Source: Pedobacter ginsenosidimutans (lineage in GTDB: Bacteria; Bacteroidota; Bacteroidia; Sphingobacteriales; Sphingobacteriaceae). Taken from it: a DNA stretch of 64,000 nt. Each line of letters starts with the position of its first letter. The first letter of the stretch is position 1. The stretch is taken from assembly GCF_001442625.1 (NCBI RefSeq), contig NZ_LMZQ01000005.1, forward strand, positions 1 to 64,000, read 5' to 3'. Of this stretch, positions 34,914 through 43,057 are shown in pieces. The position numbers were made by a program, and so were the translations under genes. The notes under the pieces are model-generated. The model was not told the DNA's origin. It saw only the letters and a program-made list of their open reading frames with translations, and made no database searches.

Positions 34914-36338
34914 CTAATTAGTTTCGGGTGTGAAAGAAAAAGTCAGGGCTATTTTCTCATCTGTTTTAGGGAAATTGAAGTGTACCTTGCCATCTTTCAA
35001 TGTCCATTTTACCTTTTGCTTAGTACTTAAAATAGTAATGGGACTCCCTTTTTTAGGCATACTCCCTTGCCATGAAATTTCTTTGTTTGGGGTAATGCCT
35101 ATTAAACTGATGCCGTAAATAGTTTTACCATCTTTACTTTGCGTAAACCAGTTTTGTCCATCATGGTAGTTTTTAGTAATCCTTGTTCCGTATATGGCAA
35201 CACCATTTTTACTGGTCCACTTACCAATTTCGTCCAATCTTGTAATCACATGATCAGGCAGCGTTCCATCAGCTTTAGGTCCAATACCTAAAAGTAAACT
35301 TCCACCTTTGGCTACTATTTCTACTAATTTATGAACCACTTCGCCTGCCGATTTATACTGATCGTTGGGTACAAAACCCCAGGCGCCACCTAACGTCATG
35401 CAGCTTTCCCATGGGTAATCCAATTGCTTTTCAGGGATTTTCTGTTCAGGGGTTTGGTAGTTTTCAAACTGGCCATGTACCGTTCTATCTACCACAATTA
35501 AACCGGGTTGTGCTTTTCTGGCATCAGCGGCAATTTTAGGCATATCAATATCCTGGCTCCACGCTGGAATAGGCGCTCCCCATGAAAGTACTTCTTCATT
35601 TACCGATGCTAAAGGCCTTACCCAACCGCCATCTAACCACAAAATATCGATGCTTCCGTAATTGTTCATCAACTCGCCAATCTGGTTCTGAGTATAGCTT
35701 TTGAACATATTCCACCGCCATGGATTCTTTCTGATGTCGTAATTGTTATTTCTATCTGCAGTGGCATATTTGTCCCACCAATAGTATTGCGAATGCCAAT
35801 CGGGTTTAGAAAAATAAGCACCGATCATAAAATTTTCTTTACGGAAAGCATCGAACACATATTTAGCTACATCTTTTTTAGCATTGGTTGAAAAAGGGCC
35901 TTTTGCAATGCTAAAATCAGATTGTTTCGTGTCGAACATGGCAAAGCCATCGTGATGTTTAGTGGTAAAAACCAAATATTTCATTCCTGCACTTTTACCT
36001 GCTTTGGCCCATTGCTCGGGATTAAATTTTGTTGGATTAAATTTTTCACTTAGGCCCCAATACCATTTCTTGTAATCATCGTACTTTATCGTACTGTCTC
36101 TGTCAATCCAGTCTTCCGAACAGATTGACCAGGATTCAATAATTCCAGGAACAGCATATAAGCCCCAGTGGATAATCATTCCAAACTTTTTATCCTGCCA
36201 GGCATCGAGTTTTTGCTTAACAGTTGGGTCTGTTGGCCACTCATATTTTGTCGATTCTTGTAGTATGTCGTTTCTTTGAGCACTTGAAAATTTAGTCAAA
36301 GCAATTAAAACAAGTGTCAGGAGATATTTTATTTTCAT
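34914..36338 (-). CDS. GH29 alpha-L-fucosidase of the SusCD operon
   Basis: Exported alpha-L-fucosidase. The 474-aa product has a signal peptide (ending FSSAQ), IIHWGLYAVPG, FTTKHHDGF (His128-129) and ILWLDGGWV with nucleophile Asp236. It has only a short beta module at the C-terminus, unlike the 614-aa enzyme at 25768. An extra WGLSEKFNPTKFNPEQW segment is normal for the family. The gap to the haloperoxidase-like gene upstream is 18 bp, and to GH3 downstream 2 bp. Its place predicts removal of a terminal fucose (or a fucose-like sugar such as galactose) before GH3 cleavage. Linkage unknown. Confidence 0.92.
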   Translation of the reverse strand: MKIKYLLTLVLIALTKFSSAQRNDILQESTKYEWPTDPTVKQKLDAWQDKKFGMIIHWGLYAVPGIIESWSICSEDWIDRDSTIKYDDYKKWYWGLSEKFNPTKFNPEQWAKAGKSAGMKYLVFTTKHHDGFAMFDTKQSDFSIAKGPFSTNAKKDVAKYVFDAFRKENFMIGAYFSKPDWHSQYYWWDKYATADRNNNYDIRKNPWRWNMFKSYTQNQIGELMNNYGSIDILWLDGGWVRPLASVNEEVLSWGAPIPAWSQDIDMPKIAADARKAQPGLIVVDRTVHGQFENYQTPEQKIPEKQLDYPWESCMTLGGAWGFVPNDQYKSAGEVVHKLVEIVAKGGSLLLGIGPKADGTLPDHVITRLDEIGKWTSKNGVAIYGTRITKNYHDGQNWFTQSKDGKTIYGISLIGITPNKEISWQGSMPKKGSPITILSTKQKVKWTLKDGKVHFNFPKTDEKIALTFSFTPETN

Positions 36339-36356
36339 TGTAATTCTGTTTTTAAC

Positions 36357-37664
36357 TTAATCTTTTTTCATTTTAATTTTTTCGGTCTGATATGCTCCGA
36401 TATTTCTACCTTGAATCTGACCATTTTCAATGGCCGGTCTGTAATGTATACCGCCATAAAGTCTACTAATAGCGGCTTCATTAGCAGCTTGATTAAAAGA
36501 AGTGAAGCTTCGCACGGGTAATCCGAAATCAGTCTCAGTATTATCCTGAAACTTAAAGTTATCACCAAATATTTTGGTTAGCACATAGGCTGCTGATGTT
36601 GAAGCAACACTGTGTCCACTCGGGTATTCGGGAAATGGAGGTGTTTGCAAAATTGGCCGCCAATTTTCATCGATATTTGCATCAATAAATGTTTCAGGCC
36701 GAATGTAATTGCTTCTATATTTCTCATCCCAACAGCTGATAAAGGCATCAAATAATGCAATACAGGTAGATGTATAAGCAAAGCTACTTTGAACATAATT
36801 AAAACTTTTTAGCTTGCAGGCGATGCCAGTTATCGAAATCCAGTGCGCTCCGGGTGATATCTTTTTTGTAGCATAGTTCATATGCCCGTTCAGATTCAAA
36901 AAGAATGGATTACAGTCCCAGAATTTAGCAATATCAAGCTGTTTTTTATCCAGGTTTTTACCAACCGTGTAAACTTCATTGGCATTGATATAAAAAGTAC
37001 TGTTTTTATCTTTACTGTAAGGAGGAGGAGCTGCAGGTTTAAATTGATCAGCAGTTTTCATCACAAGAGGCCTTATTCTATTCCAGTAAGGTTCTACAGC
37101 TGCCATGTAGCCAGGGGGCGTGGGGGCCCAATTGCCTTCTTGCTTTACTAAACTATATCGCCTTAATTTACGTGTTTCTTTATACTTATCCTGATCGACC
37201 CATTTTAAAACCGTATCAGACACCGTTTTACCATATAAAATTGAATTTTGTACTACTGTATCAGGATAGCCCTTAGCTTTATACCATGAAAGTATGCTGT
37301 TTAAACTATCTAAGGCCACTTGCTCTGAAAAGACAAGCCTTTTTCCAATCTGCCAATAGGCGTAAGTTGCAGCGACTGAATAACTAATTTGTTTTTTATC
37401 TGCATTTGGAATGCCATTAAAGCTATTCAACTGTCCTTTTAAAGATTGAAACTGATTATGGTTTTTCGCCTGAATTTCGTAAGCAGCAATGTTTGCATAA
37501 ACAAAAATTCTACTCGCAACCGGCGGAGAAAATATATCACTTACAATGATATCAGAAAGTGCCTTTTGCGACCTATGCAATGGTAAAGGATCATTTTCGC
37601 TTTTGTACCACTGAGCACTAGCACTGGTTGAAATACAGATAAACAAAAATAGATATATCTTCAT
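36357..37664 (-). CDS. Vanadium-dependent haloperoxidase-like PAP2 superfamily protein
   Basis: Exported PAP2-superfamily enzyme of the vanadium haloperoxidase type, which uses peroxide to oxidise halide, or acts as an acid phosphatase. The 435-aa product has a signal peptide (ending TSASAQ) and the full oxoanion-binding set: Lys315-x6-Arg322-Pro323, PSGH with His351, and SRxxxxxH with Arg401 and His407. The length and the helical N-terminal half fit bacterial haloperoxidases more than plain phosphatases. Halide specificity cannot be read. It lies 10 bp after the FG-GAP/UnbV gene and 18 bp before the GH29 gene, firmly inside the operon. Confidence 0.88.
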   Translation of the reverse strand: MKIYLFLFICISTSASAQWYKSENDPLPLHRSQKALSDIIVSDIFSPPVASRIFVYANIAAYEIQAKNHNQFQSLKGQLNSFNGIPNADKKQISYSVAATYAYWQIGKRLVFSEQVALDSLNSILSWYKAKGYPDTVVQNSILYGKTVSDTVLKWVDQDKYKETRKLRRYSLVKQEGNWAPTPPGYMAAVEPYWNRIRPLVMKTADQFKPAAPPPYSKDKNSTFYINANEVYTVGKNLDKKQLDIAKFWDCNPFFLNLNGHMNYATKKISPGAHWISITGIACKLKSFNYVQSSFAYTSTCIALFDAFISCWDEKYRSNYIRPETFIDANIDENWRPILQTPPFPEYPSGHSVASTSAAYVLTKIFGDNFKFQDNTETDFGLPVRSFTSFNQAANEAAISRLYGGIHYRPAIENGQIQGRNIGAYQTEKIKMKKD

Positions 37665-37674
37665 GATACTGGTT

Positions 37675-40600
37675 TTAATTAGTAGTCTTTAAAAGCTGGA
37701 CCTTATCATTATTTTTAACAACAATAATTTTTTTGATTGCTCCCTTAATCTCAATCATATTCCTAACATCACCATCTATATACAATCCTGAATCATAAGA
37801 GGGCACCACTTTAAAATCGCCCTTTCCATTTCCAACTAAAAGTAAGCCCAAACCTGCATCTGTCTGACCGAGCTGAACCCGATATGGGTAAAAATTTCCC
37901 GACAAAAGGATATCATCTTTCCCATCCTTATTAAAATCATCTACAACCACACCCCATGTTCTCGAAAACTGCGCCTCGATTGGAAGTGTCTTAATTGTAA
38001 ATTTTCCACTTCCATCGTTTAATAAAATGGAGGTTTCCAGTTGTTTACAATAAAATTTTTGACTTTTACTCAACTGCTCTGGAGTAAATAATTGTTCTAT
38101 TGTGATATCAGCATAAGAGGCATAATTTAGAAACCGTTTTTTTAATTGAACCATCTGATCAAGTAGCTCATCTCTGGAAGCCATTGGATAATTTTGTCCT
38201 TGAATGTAATAACACATAACTGGATCTAATACGCCATCATTATTAAAATCACCGGCATAAACAGTTACTGGCTGCTTACTACTGGCTTTAAATTGATTGT
38301 TTAAACCACAGTTACCAACAATAAAATCCATTGCCCCGTCCTTGTTTACATCCATCGGTACAATTTTACTCCACATACCATCTGAATTTTCTAGTCCAGA
38401 ATCTTTATCATATTTTAAAACCCCTTTATCATTTTTGAATTTCTTTAATGGCATCCAATCACCGCCAATTAACAGTTCTGGGTATCCATCAGTATTCAAA
38501 TCCTGCCATAAAGCAGTAACAACCATACCTGCATACTCCAAATCTGGGGCGAGTTCTTTGGTTACATCAATAAACTTTACCTCTCCGCCTTTTGATTCGT
38601 TACGTAATAAATAACTTTTACTGCAGAGCGGGAAAGATCCTGGTTTACTCATACCGCCTACAAAAACATCCAAATCTCCATCTTTATCAAAATCAGCAAT
38701 GCTTATGGCCTGTTTACTACTCCACATTTTTGGCAATGCATTTTGTGCCTTATTAAAAATACCTTTCCCATTATTTAAATATAATCGATCCTGATACTCT
38801 GGGGCATTTTCATCATATTCATTTCCACCGCTTACCACCCATAAATCTAAAGCCCCGTCGCCATTTGCATCAAAAAAAACGGCATTTACATCTTCACTTG
38901 CTTTATCTTCTTCCCAGGGTTGACTTAGAGAAGAGCTAAAATTCCCCGCTTTATCGCCCAAGAATAATTTACCTGCCTGACCAATTGCCCCTCCTATAAA
39001 AACATCTTCTATTCCATCTTTGTTAACATCGGCCTTAGCTAGGGCAGGTCCAAATTTAGATAGTTGATAGGGTAAAAGGGTTTCGCCTTTAAAATCGATA
39101 AAATCGTTTTCATGATGTTTAAAATCCAAGCCTGATTCTGCGGTATAATCTGTAAATATTGCTTTTGGTGTAATAATATTCTCTTTTTTGGTTGCAGCTT
39201 CATTCTGCTTAACCGTTAGCGTCTGATTTGATTGTATATTTTCAATCAAACTTTCTTTCCCATCAGGCCAAACTATTTTTACATAATTTATTTTATTGTT
39301 TTTACCTAAACCAAAACAATTGATTTGATCTACACTTGATTGATAACCACGTACTACATACTTTTCCTGATACTGTAAATTATCATCTGTTTTAATATAA
39401 ATTTTAGCTCCGATTGCTGCTGTATTTGATCCTGCTCCAATAAGATTAATTTTTAAATAATTCGATTTCAGTAAATCGGAATTATTCCTATACACCATTA
39501 CCGGTGAGTTTATATTACAAATAATTAAATCCAGATCACCATCATTATCCAGATCAGCATAGGCAGAACCATTTGAAACGGAAGGTGTTGAAATGCCCCA
39601 TTCCACAGTTTTGTTGGTAAAAGTTAAATCATGGTTGTTTGAAAGAATATAATTTGAGATTTTATTCGATGGCATTTTTTTCACCAGATCGAAGGTTTGA
39701 AATTTCAAACTCCCTTGTTTAAGTGATTCTTTTTGAGCATTTGCAACGGTATATTTCAGAAAATCCATATCAGTAAAGTCTCTTAAATACCCGTTAGTAA
39801 TAAATAAATCCTTCCATCCATCGTTGTCAAAATCAGCAAATAAAGGTGCCCAACTCCAATCTGTATTAGAAACGCCTGCAAGCTGCCCAATTTCACTGAA
39901 ACGTAAGCTGCCATCTTCGGCAAGTCCTTCGTTTAAATGGAGCATATTTCTCATTTGCTGTTGATAATATCCACTATCAATTAGCAAATGATATTGATCA
40001 TATTCATCTGGTCCTTTCAGCAATTTTTGCCGATGGTTATCCTCGGGTAGCATATCGAGTGTAATAATATCTGGGCGGCCATCATTATTATAGTCAGCAA
40101 TATCTGAACCCATTGAATATTTGGAGATATGCTTGATAGATTTCCTGATACTTTCTGAAAAAGTGCCATTTTTATTGTTGATATAAAGGCAATCTTGCTC
40201 GGTATAATCACTTGAAGTATAAATATCCGGCCAGCCATCGTTATTCAAATCGCTTACCGCCACATTCAGTCCAAAATTTAATGCATTATTTATAATCCCT
40301 GAGGTTAACGTAACGTCTACAAAATGAGGTTGATTGTTTTTAGAATCATTTCTAAATAAACGATTCCCATATTTCATATTTGGGGTAGATCGTACTTTTT
40401 TAGTGTTTAAAAAAGGTTTATATGTTTGGTTTGAATGATTCAGCAAAAACATATCTAAATCACCATCCTTGTCGTAATCAAAAAAAACTGCTTGTGTAGA
40501 TTGGGTTCCTATTGCATCAAGGCCGTAAACCTCTGCCATGTTTTTAAAAACAGGCATACCACCTTTTATTCCCTGGTTAATAAATAACTCATTTTTAAGT

Positions 40601-41025
40601 TTACTGTCAGGGAATTTTCCGGAATGACTTACATATATATCGGGTAAGCCGTCTGCATTTACATCAGCAATACATACCCCTGTTCCCCAGGTACCATTTC
40701 CTCTTACACCTGCTTTATTCGTAATATCTTCAAATTTTAAATTTCCTTTGTTAAGGTATAATTTATGATCTGATGCATTTGATGAAAAAAAAATGTCTGA
40801 CAAACCATCGCCATTAAAATCGGCTACTCCAACACCCGATCCATTATACAAATATTCATAGTTCATAACGTGTAATGAATCCGTTTCAATTACGCTATTC
40901 ACAAAACTGATATTTGTTTCCTTTGCTGGTAATAAGGTAAATAATGGCTGTTGTGCATTAGCGTTGTTAACAACAGCAGCTTGCATTGAGAAAAAAAGTG
41001 CTGATAGCCATAGTCTTATTTTCAT
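37675..41025 (-). CDS. FG-GAP/VCBS repeat protein with central UnbV (ASPIC) domain
   Basis: Large exported repeat protein, 1116 aa, with a signal peptide (ending NNANAQ). Fourteen calcium-type DxDxDG motifs can be read: seven before and seven after a central ASPIC/UnbV domain (about 520-605, with IVWPDGKESLIENI). Examples are DFNGDGLSD, DLNNDGWPD and DFNKDGKDD. Two beta-propellers joined by UnbV are expected. Proteins of this CRTAC1-like kind are common near SusCD pairs, but their role is not known; binding of substrate or partner enzyme is a guess. No type IX sorting domain was seen at the end. Gaps are 52 bp upstream and 10 bp downstream. Confidence 0.9.
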   Translation of the reverse strand: MKIRLWLSALFFSMQAAVVNNANAQQPLFTLLPAKETNISFVNSVIETDSLHVMNYEYLYNGSGVGVADFNGDGLSDIFFSSNASDHKLYLNKGNLKFEDITNKAGVRGNGTWGTGVCIADVNADGLPDIYVSHSGKFPDSKLKNELFINQGIKGGMPVFKNMAEVYGLDAIGTQSTQAVFFDYDKDGDLDMFLLNHSNQTYKPFLNTKKVRSTPNMKYGNRLFRNDSKNNQPHFVDVTLTSGIINNALNFGLNVAVSDLNNDGWPDIYTSSDYTEQDCLYINNKNGTFSESIRKSIKHISKYSMGSDIADYNNDGRPDIITLDMLPEDNHRQKLLKGPDEYDQYHLLIDSGYYQQQMRNMLHLNEGLAEDGSLRFSEIGQLAGVSNTDWSWAPLFADFDNDGWKDLFITNGYLRDFTDMDFLKYTVANAQKESLKQGSLKFQTFDLVKKMPSNKISNYILSNNHDLTFTNKTVEWGISTPSVSNGSAYADLDNDGDLDLIICNINSPVMVYRNNSDLLKSNYLKINLIGAGSNTAAIGAKIYIKTDDNLQYQEKYVVRGYQSSVDQINCFGLGKNNKINYVKIVWPDGKESLIENIQSNQTLTVKQNEAATKKENIITPKAIFTDYTAESGLDFKHHENDFIDFKGETLLPYQLSKFGPALAKADVNKDGIEDVFIGGAIGQAGKLFLGDKAGNFSSSLSQPWEEDKASEDVNAVFFDANGDGALDLWVVSGGNEYDENAPEYQDRLYLNNGKGIFNKAQNALPKMWSSKQAISIADFDKDGDLDVFVGGMSKPGSFPLCSKSYLLRNESKGGEVKFIDVTKELAPDLEYAGMVVTALWQDLNTDGYPELLIGGDWMPLKKFKNDKGVLKYDKDSGLENSDGMWSKIVPMDVNKDGAMDFIVGNCGLNNQFKASSKQPVTVYAGDFNNDGVLDPVMCYYIQGQNYPMASRDELLDQMVQLKKRFLNYASYADITIEQLFTPEQLSKSQKFYCKQLETSILLNDGSGKFTIKTLPIEAQFSRTWGVVVDDFNKDGKDDILLSGNFYPYRVQLGQTDAGLGLLLVGNGKGDFKVVPSYDSGLYIDGDVRNMIEIKGAIKKIIVVKNNDKVQLLKTTN

Positions 41026-41077
41026 GGTACTTTTTATAAATCAAGCTAAAATTAAATTACACAGTTGGTGGTAAGCC

Positions 41078-42412
41078 TTATTTTAATTGTATTTGTTCAT
41101 CATTTTCTTTATAGGGCAAAAACACAAGTAACATGGTCAGCATCTCATCGGTAGATTTCATGTCGTTGGCCGAATAAACATTTCGAGGCGGGTTACTTGG
41201 ATTGTTTGGATTACTCTTTGTATTGTCGTAAGTGCCCTCTATTGTTAGTATAGAGCCCTTAGGGATTTTTACTAAATTTTTAAATTGATAAATTTCTTGC
41301 CATCTAAAATCCCAGGATGGAATTGAAACGAGTTGTATTGTATCTTTCTTAGGCGTTACTGCGTATGATTTGAATATCTTACCCAGGTAATGCATATGCG
41401 GCCAAATGTATAATAAAGATTGATCTTGCGGTGTTGTGATTTTTAGTTCGAACTTTCTTACTGACTCCGCGGGGATAAAAAAGTAAGGTTCAATAGATTT
41501 TTCGCCTACACCGGCAGAACCTAAGCTAATTACTTCTACTTTCCGCCCAATTGGTGTTTTTTTGAAAAAGAAATTTACTCCTGAGATATTCTCTTCCTCC
41601 TTTGAAACCGGAGCAAAGTGTATAGTTAATAATATAACGCCACGTTTAGGCATCACCCAACCAAAATTATTTGGATAAGATTCATAAGATGTCCCTGGAA
41701 TCCACCCCCCGTAATAGGTCATTGTTTTCTTAAAAGGAAAATACTGTGAGTATTTAGTCCTATCATCTTCTGTTAAATTTAAAAAATCGGCTCCTTGGTT
41801 AATATCTATATCATCTGCTACGGGATGAATAGCAAAGTTAGCGTGATGCACTACCTTTTTATTGGATGAAAAAAACTCCATTGCTTCTACATTTTTTTCA
41901 GTGCCGATGTCGAAAGGGATTTTAAAAACAATGAACCGCTCTTTGTTATCACCTAAAACTTTAAATGGTTTATTCGTTTTTAAAACAAGATCCGGTTTTC
42001 TAAAATATTGGGTGCCATCTATATATGTTTTAACTGGTTTTTTGGGCATTTCACTAATATCGCCCATGGGCATTTTCGCATCAACCCATTTGGCTATAGT
42101 TAGCTTTTCTTCATCCGTTAATGATCTATCATTCTTAAATAGTCTGTAGTGGTTATCTGGTTTCCAAGGCGGCATATAACCAGATTGAGTTACCTTTTTA
42201 ATAAAAGAGCCTCTTTTTGCAACATCCTCGTAGGTTAATAAAGCAAATGGAGCAGCTTCTCCAGGTCTGTGGCAGGGCTGGCACTTATTTTGAATAATAT
42301 ATGCAACATCTTTATAATAAGTTACCTTTTGGGCACTTACATGATTTATGCAAATGAATATCCCAAGTATAATGGTAATAACTTTTGATAATACTAAAGA
42401 TTTTGAATCCAT
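41078..42412 (-). CDS. Cytochrome c / copper type II monooxygenase-like protein
   Basis: Exported 444-aa redox protein with a signal peptide (ending HVSAQ), a c-type heme domain (CxxCH at Cys44-Cys47-His48, likely Met80 in GYMPPW), and a region like the copper type II, ascorbate-dependent (PHM/DBM) monooxygenases. All six expected copper ligands appear in order: His189-His190 (VVHHANF), His265 (LLTIHFAP), His339-x-His341 (WPHMHYLG) and Met424 or Met427. The heme domain could feed electrons to copper. Its start overlaps the stop of the thioredoxin-like gene (TAATG), indicating translational coupling. Substrate unknown. Confidence 0.85.
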   Translation of the reverse strand: MDSKSLVLSKVITIILGIFICINHVSAQKVTYYKDVAYIIQNKCQPCHRPGEAAPFALLTYEDVAKRGSFIKKVTQSGYMPPWKPDNHYRLFKNDRSLTDEEKLTIAKWVDAKMPMGDISEMPKKPVKTYIDGTQYFRKPDLVLKTNKPFKVLGDNKERFIVFKIPFDIGTEKNVEAMEFFSSNKKVVHHANFAIHPVADDIDINQGADFLNLTEDDRTKYSQYFPFKKTMTYYGGWIPGTSYESYPNNFGWVMPKRGVILLTIHFAPVSKEEENISGVNFFFKKTPIGRKVEVISLGSAGVGEKSIEPYFFIPAESVRKFELKITTPQDQSLLYIWPHMHYLGKIFKSYAVTPKKDTIQLVSIPSWDFRWQEIYQFKNLVKIPKGSILTIEGTYDNTKSNPNNPSNPPRNVYSANDMKSTDEMLTMLLVFLPYKENDEQIQLK

Positions 42413-42999
42413 TATATGTCGTTAATTAAGCACCCTACAGGAATCGTTTTTTTAAAAGTTTGTTTGCCATTTGACAGGTCTTTTATAGCTGCTTCGAGAT
42501 ATTTTTCGGTAATTACCAAACGTTTCTGTCCAAGCGAGGAAGACCAGTTATCGATTAATCCGCTATAGGTTATGGCGCCCATTTTATTGATTAAAAAAAC
42601 CTCAGGTGTAGTGGTTGCACCTAGATACTTTGATAATCGTTTGTCTTTGTCTGTTAACAGATCGAAGTTGATACCATATTCATTTTTAAGTTCGTTTATT
42701 TCTTTTATTGAATAACTGGTACCTGGGATTACACCGTAAAAATTGATGCTTTTATTCGCATTTTGAAGTTTTACCAAGCCTGGTAAATAATTTTTGCATA
42801 GCGGACATTCGGGGCTTAAAAAGACAATGACTGTTGTTTTGTTTAAATTAATTCGACTTTCTTTACCTGTTAAATTGATTAATTTAATCGCATTTATTTT
42901 TGCAGGGGATATTAAATTTTCCTGAGCTTTGATAAAAACAGGAAAAATAACGATAGCGAGCAAAAAACTCAATCGAATAAAAACATTAGATAATTTCAT
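42412..42999 (-). CDS. Exported thioredoxin-like (redoxin) protein
   Basis: Periplasmic thioredoxin-fold protein. The 195-aa product has a signal peptide (ending FIKAQ), the redox motif SPECPLCKNY (CPLC), and the cis-proline segment TTTPEVFLIN. It lacks the full AhpC peroxidatic context, so a TlpA/ResA-like thiol reductase or metallochaperone role is more likely, perhaps serving the heme (CxxCH) and copper sites of the next protein, with which it shares a TAATG junction. It starts 12 bp after a strong hairpin that follows susD. A further Cys near the C-terminus (PVGCLI) is unusual. Confidence 0.85.
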   Translation of the reverse strand: MKLSNVFIRLSFLLAIVIFPVFIKAQENLISPAKINAIKLINLTGKESRINLNKTTVIVFLSPECPLCKNYLPGLVKLQNANKSINFYGVIPGTSYSIKEINELKNEYGINFDLLTDKDKRLSKYLGATTTPEVFLINKMGAITYSGLIDNWSSSLGQKRLVITEKYLEAAIKDLSNGKQTFKKTIPVGCLINDI

Positions 43000-43011
43000 T
43001 GCTTTTAATTA

Positions 43012-43047
43012 AAAAGAACCCTTAGTAAAATGACTAAGGGTTCTTTT
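43012..43047 (-). terminator. Hairpin between susD and the redox genes
   Basis: Perfect 15-bp stem AAAAGAACCCTTAGT / ACTAAGGGTTCTTTT with a 6-base loop, followed on the minus strand by a T-run. It lies 10 bp after the susD stop and 12 bp before the next start. No new promoter is visible in the gap, so it should attenuate rather than fully end transcription. Confidence 0.85.
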
Positions 43048-43057
43048 AATTTAGTGA

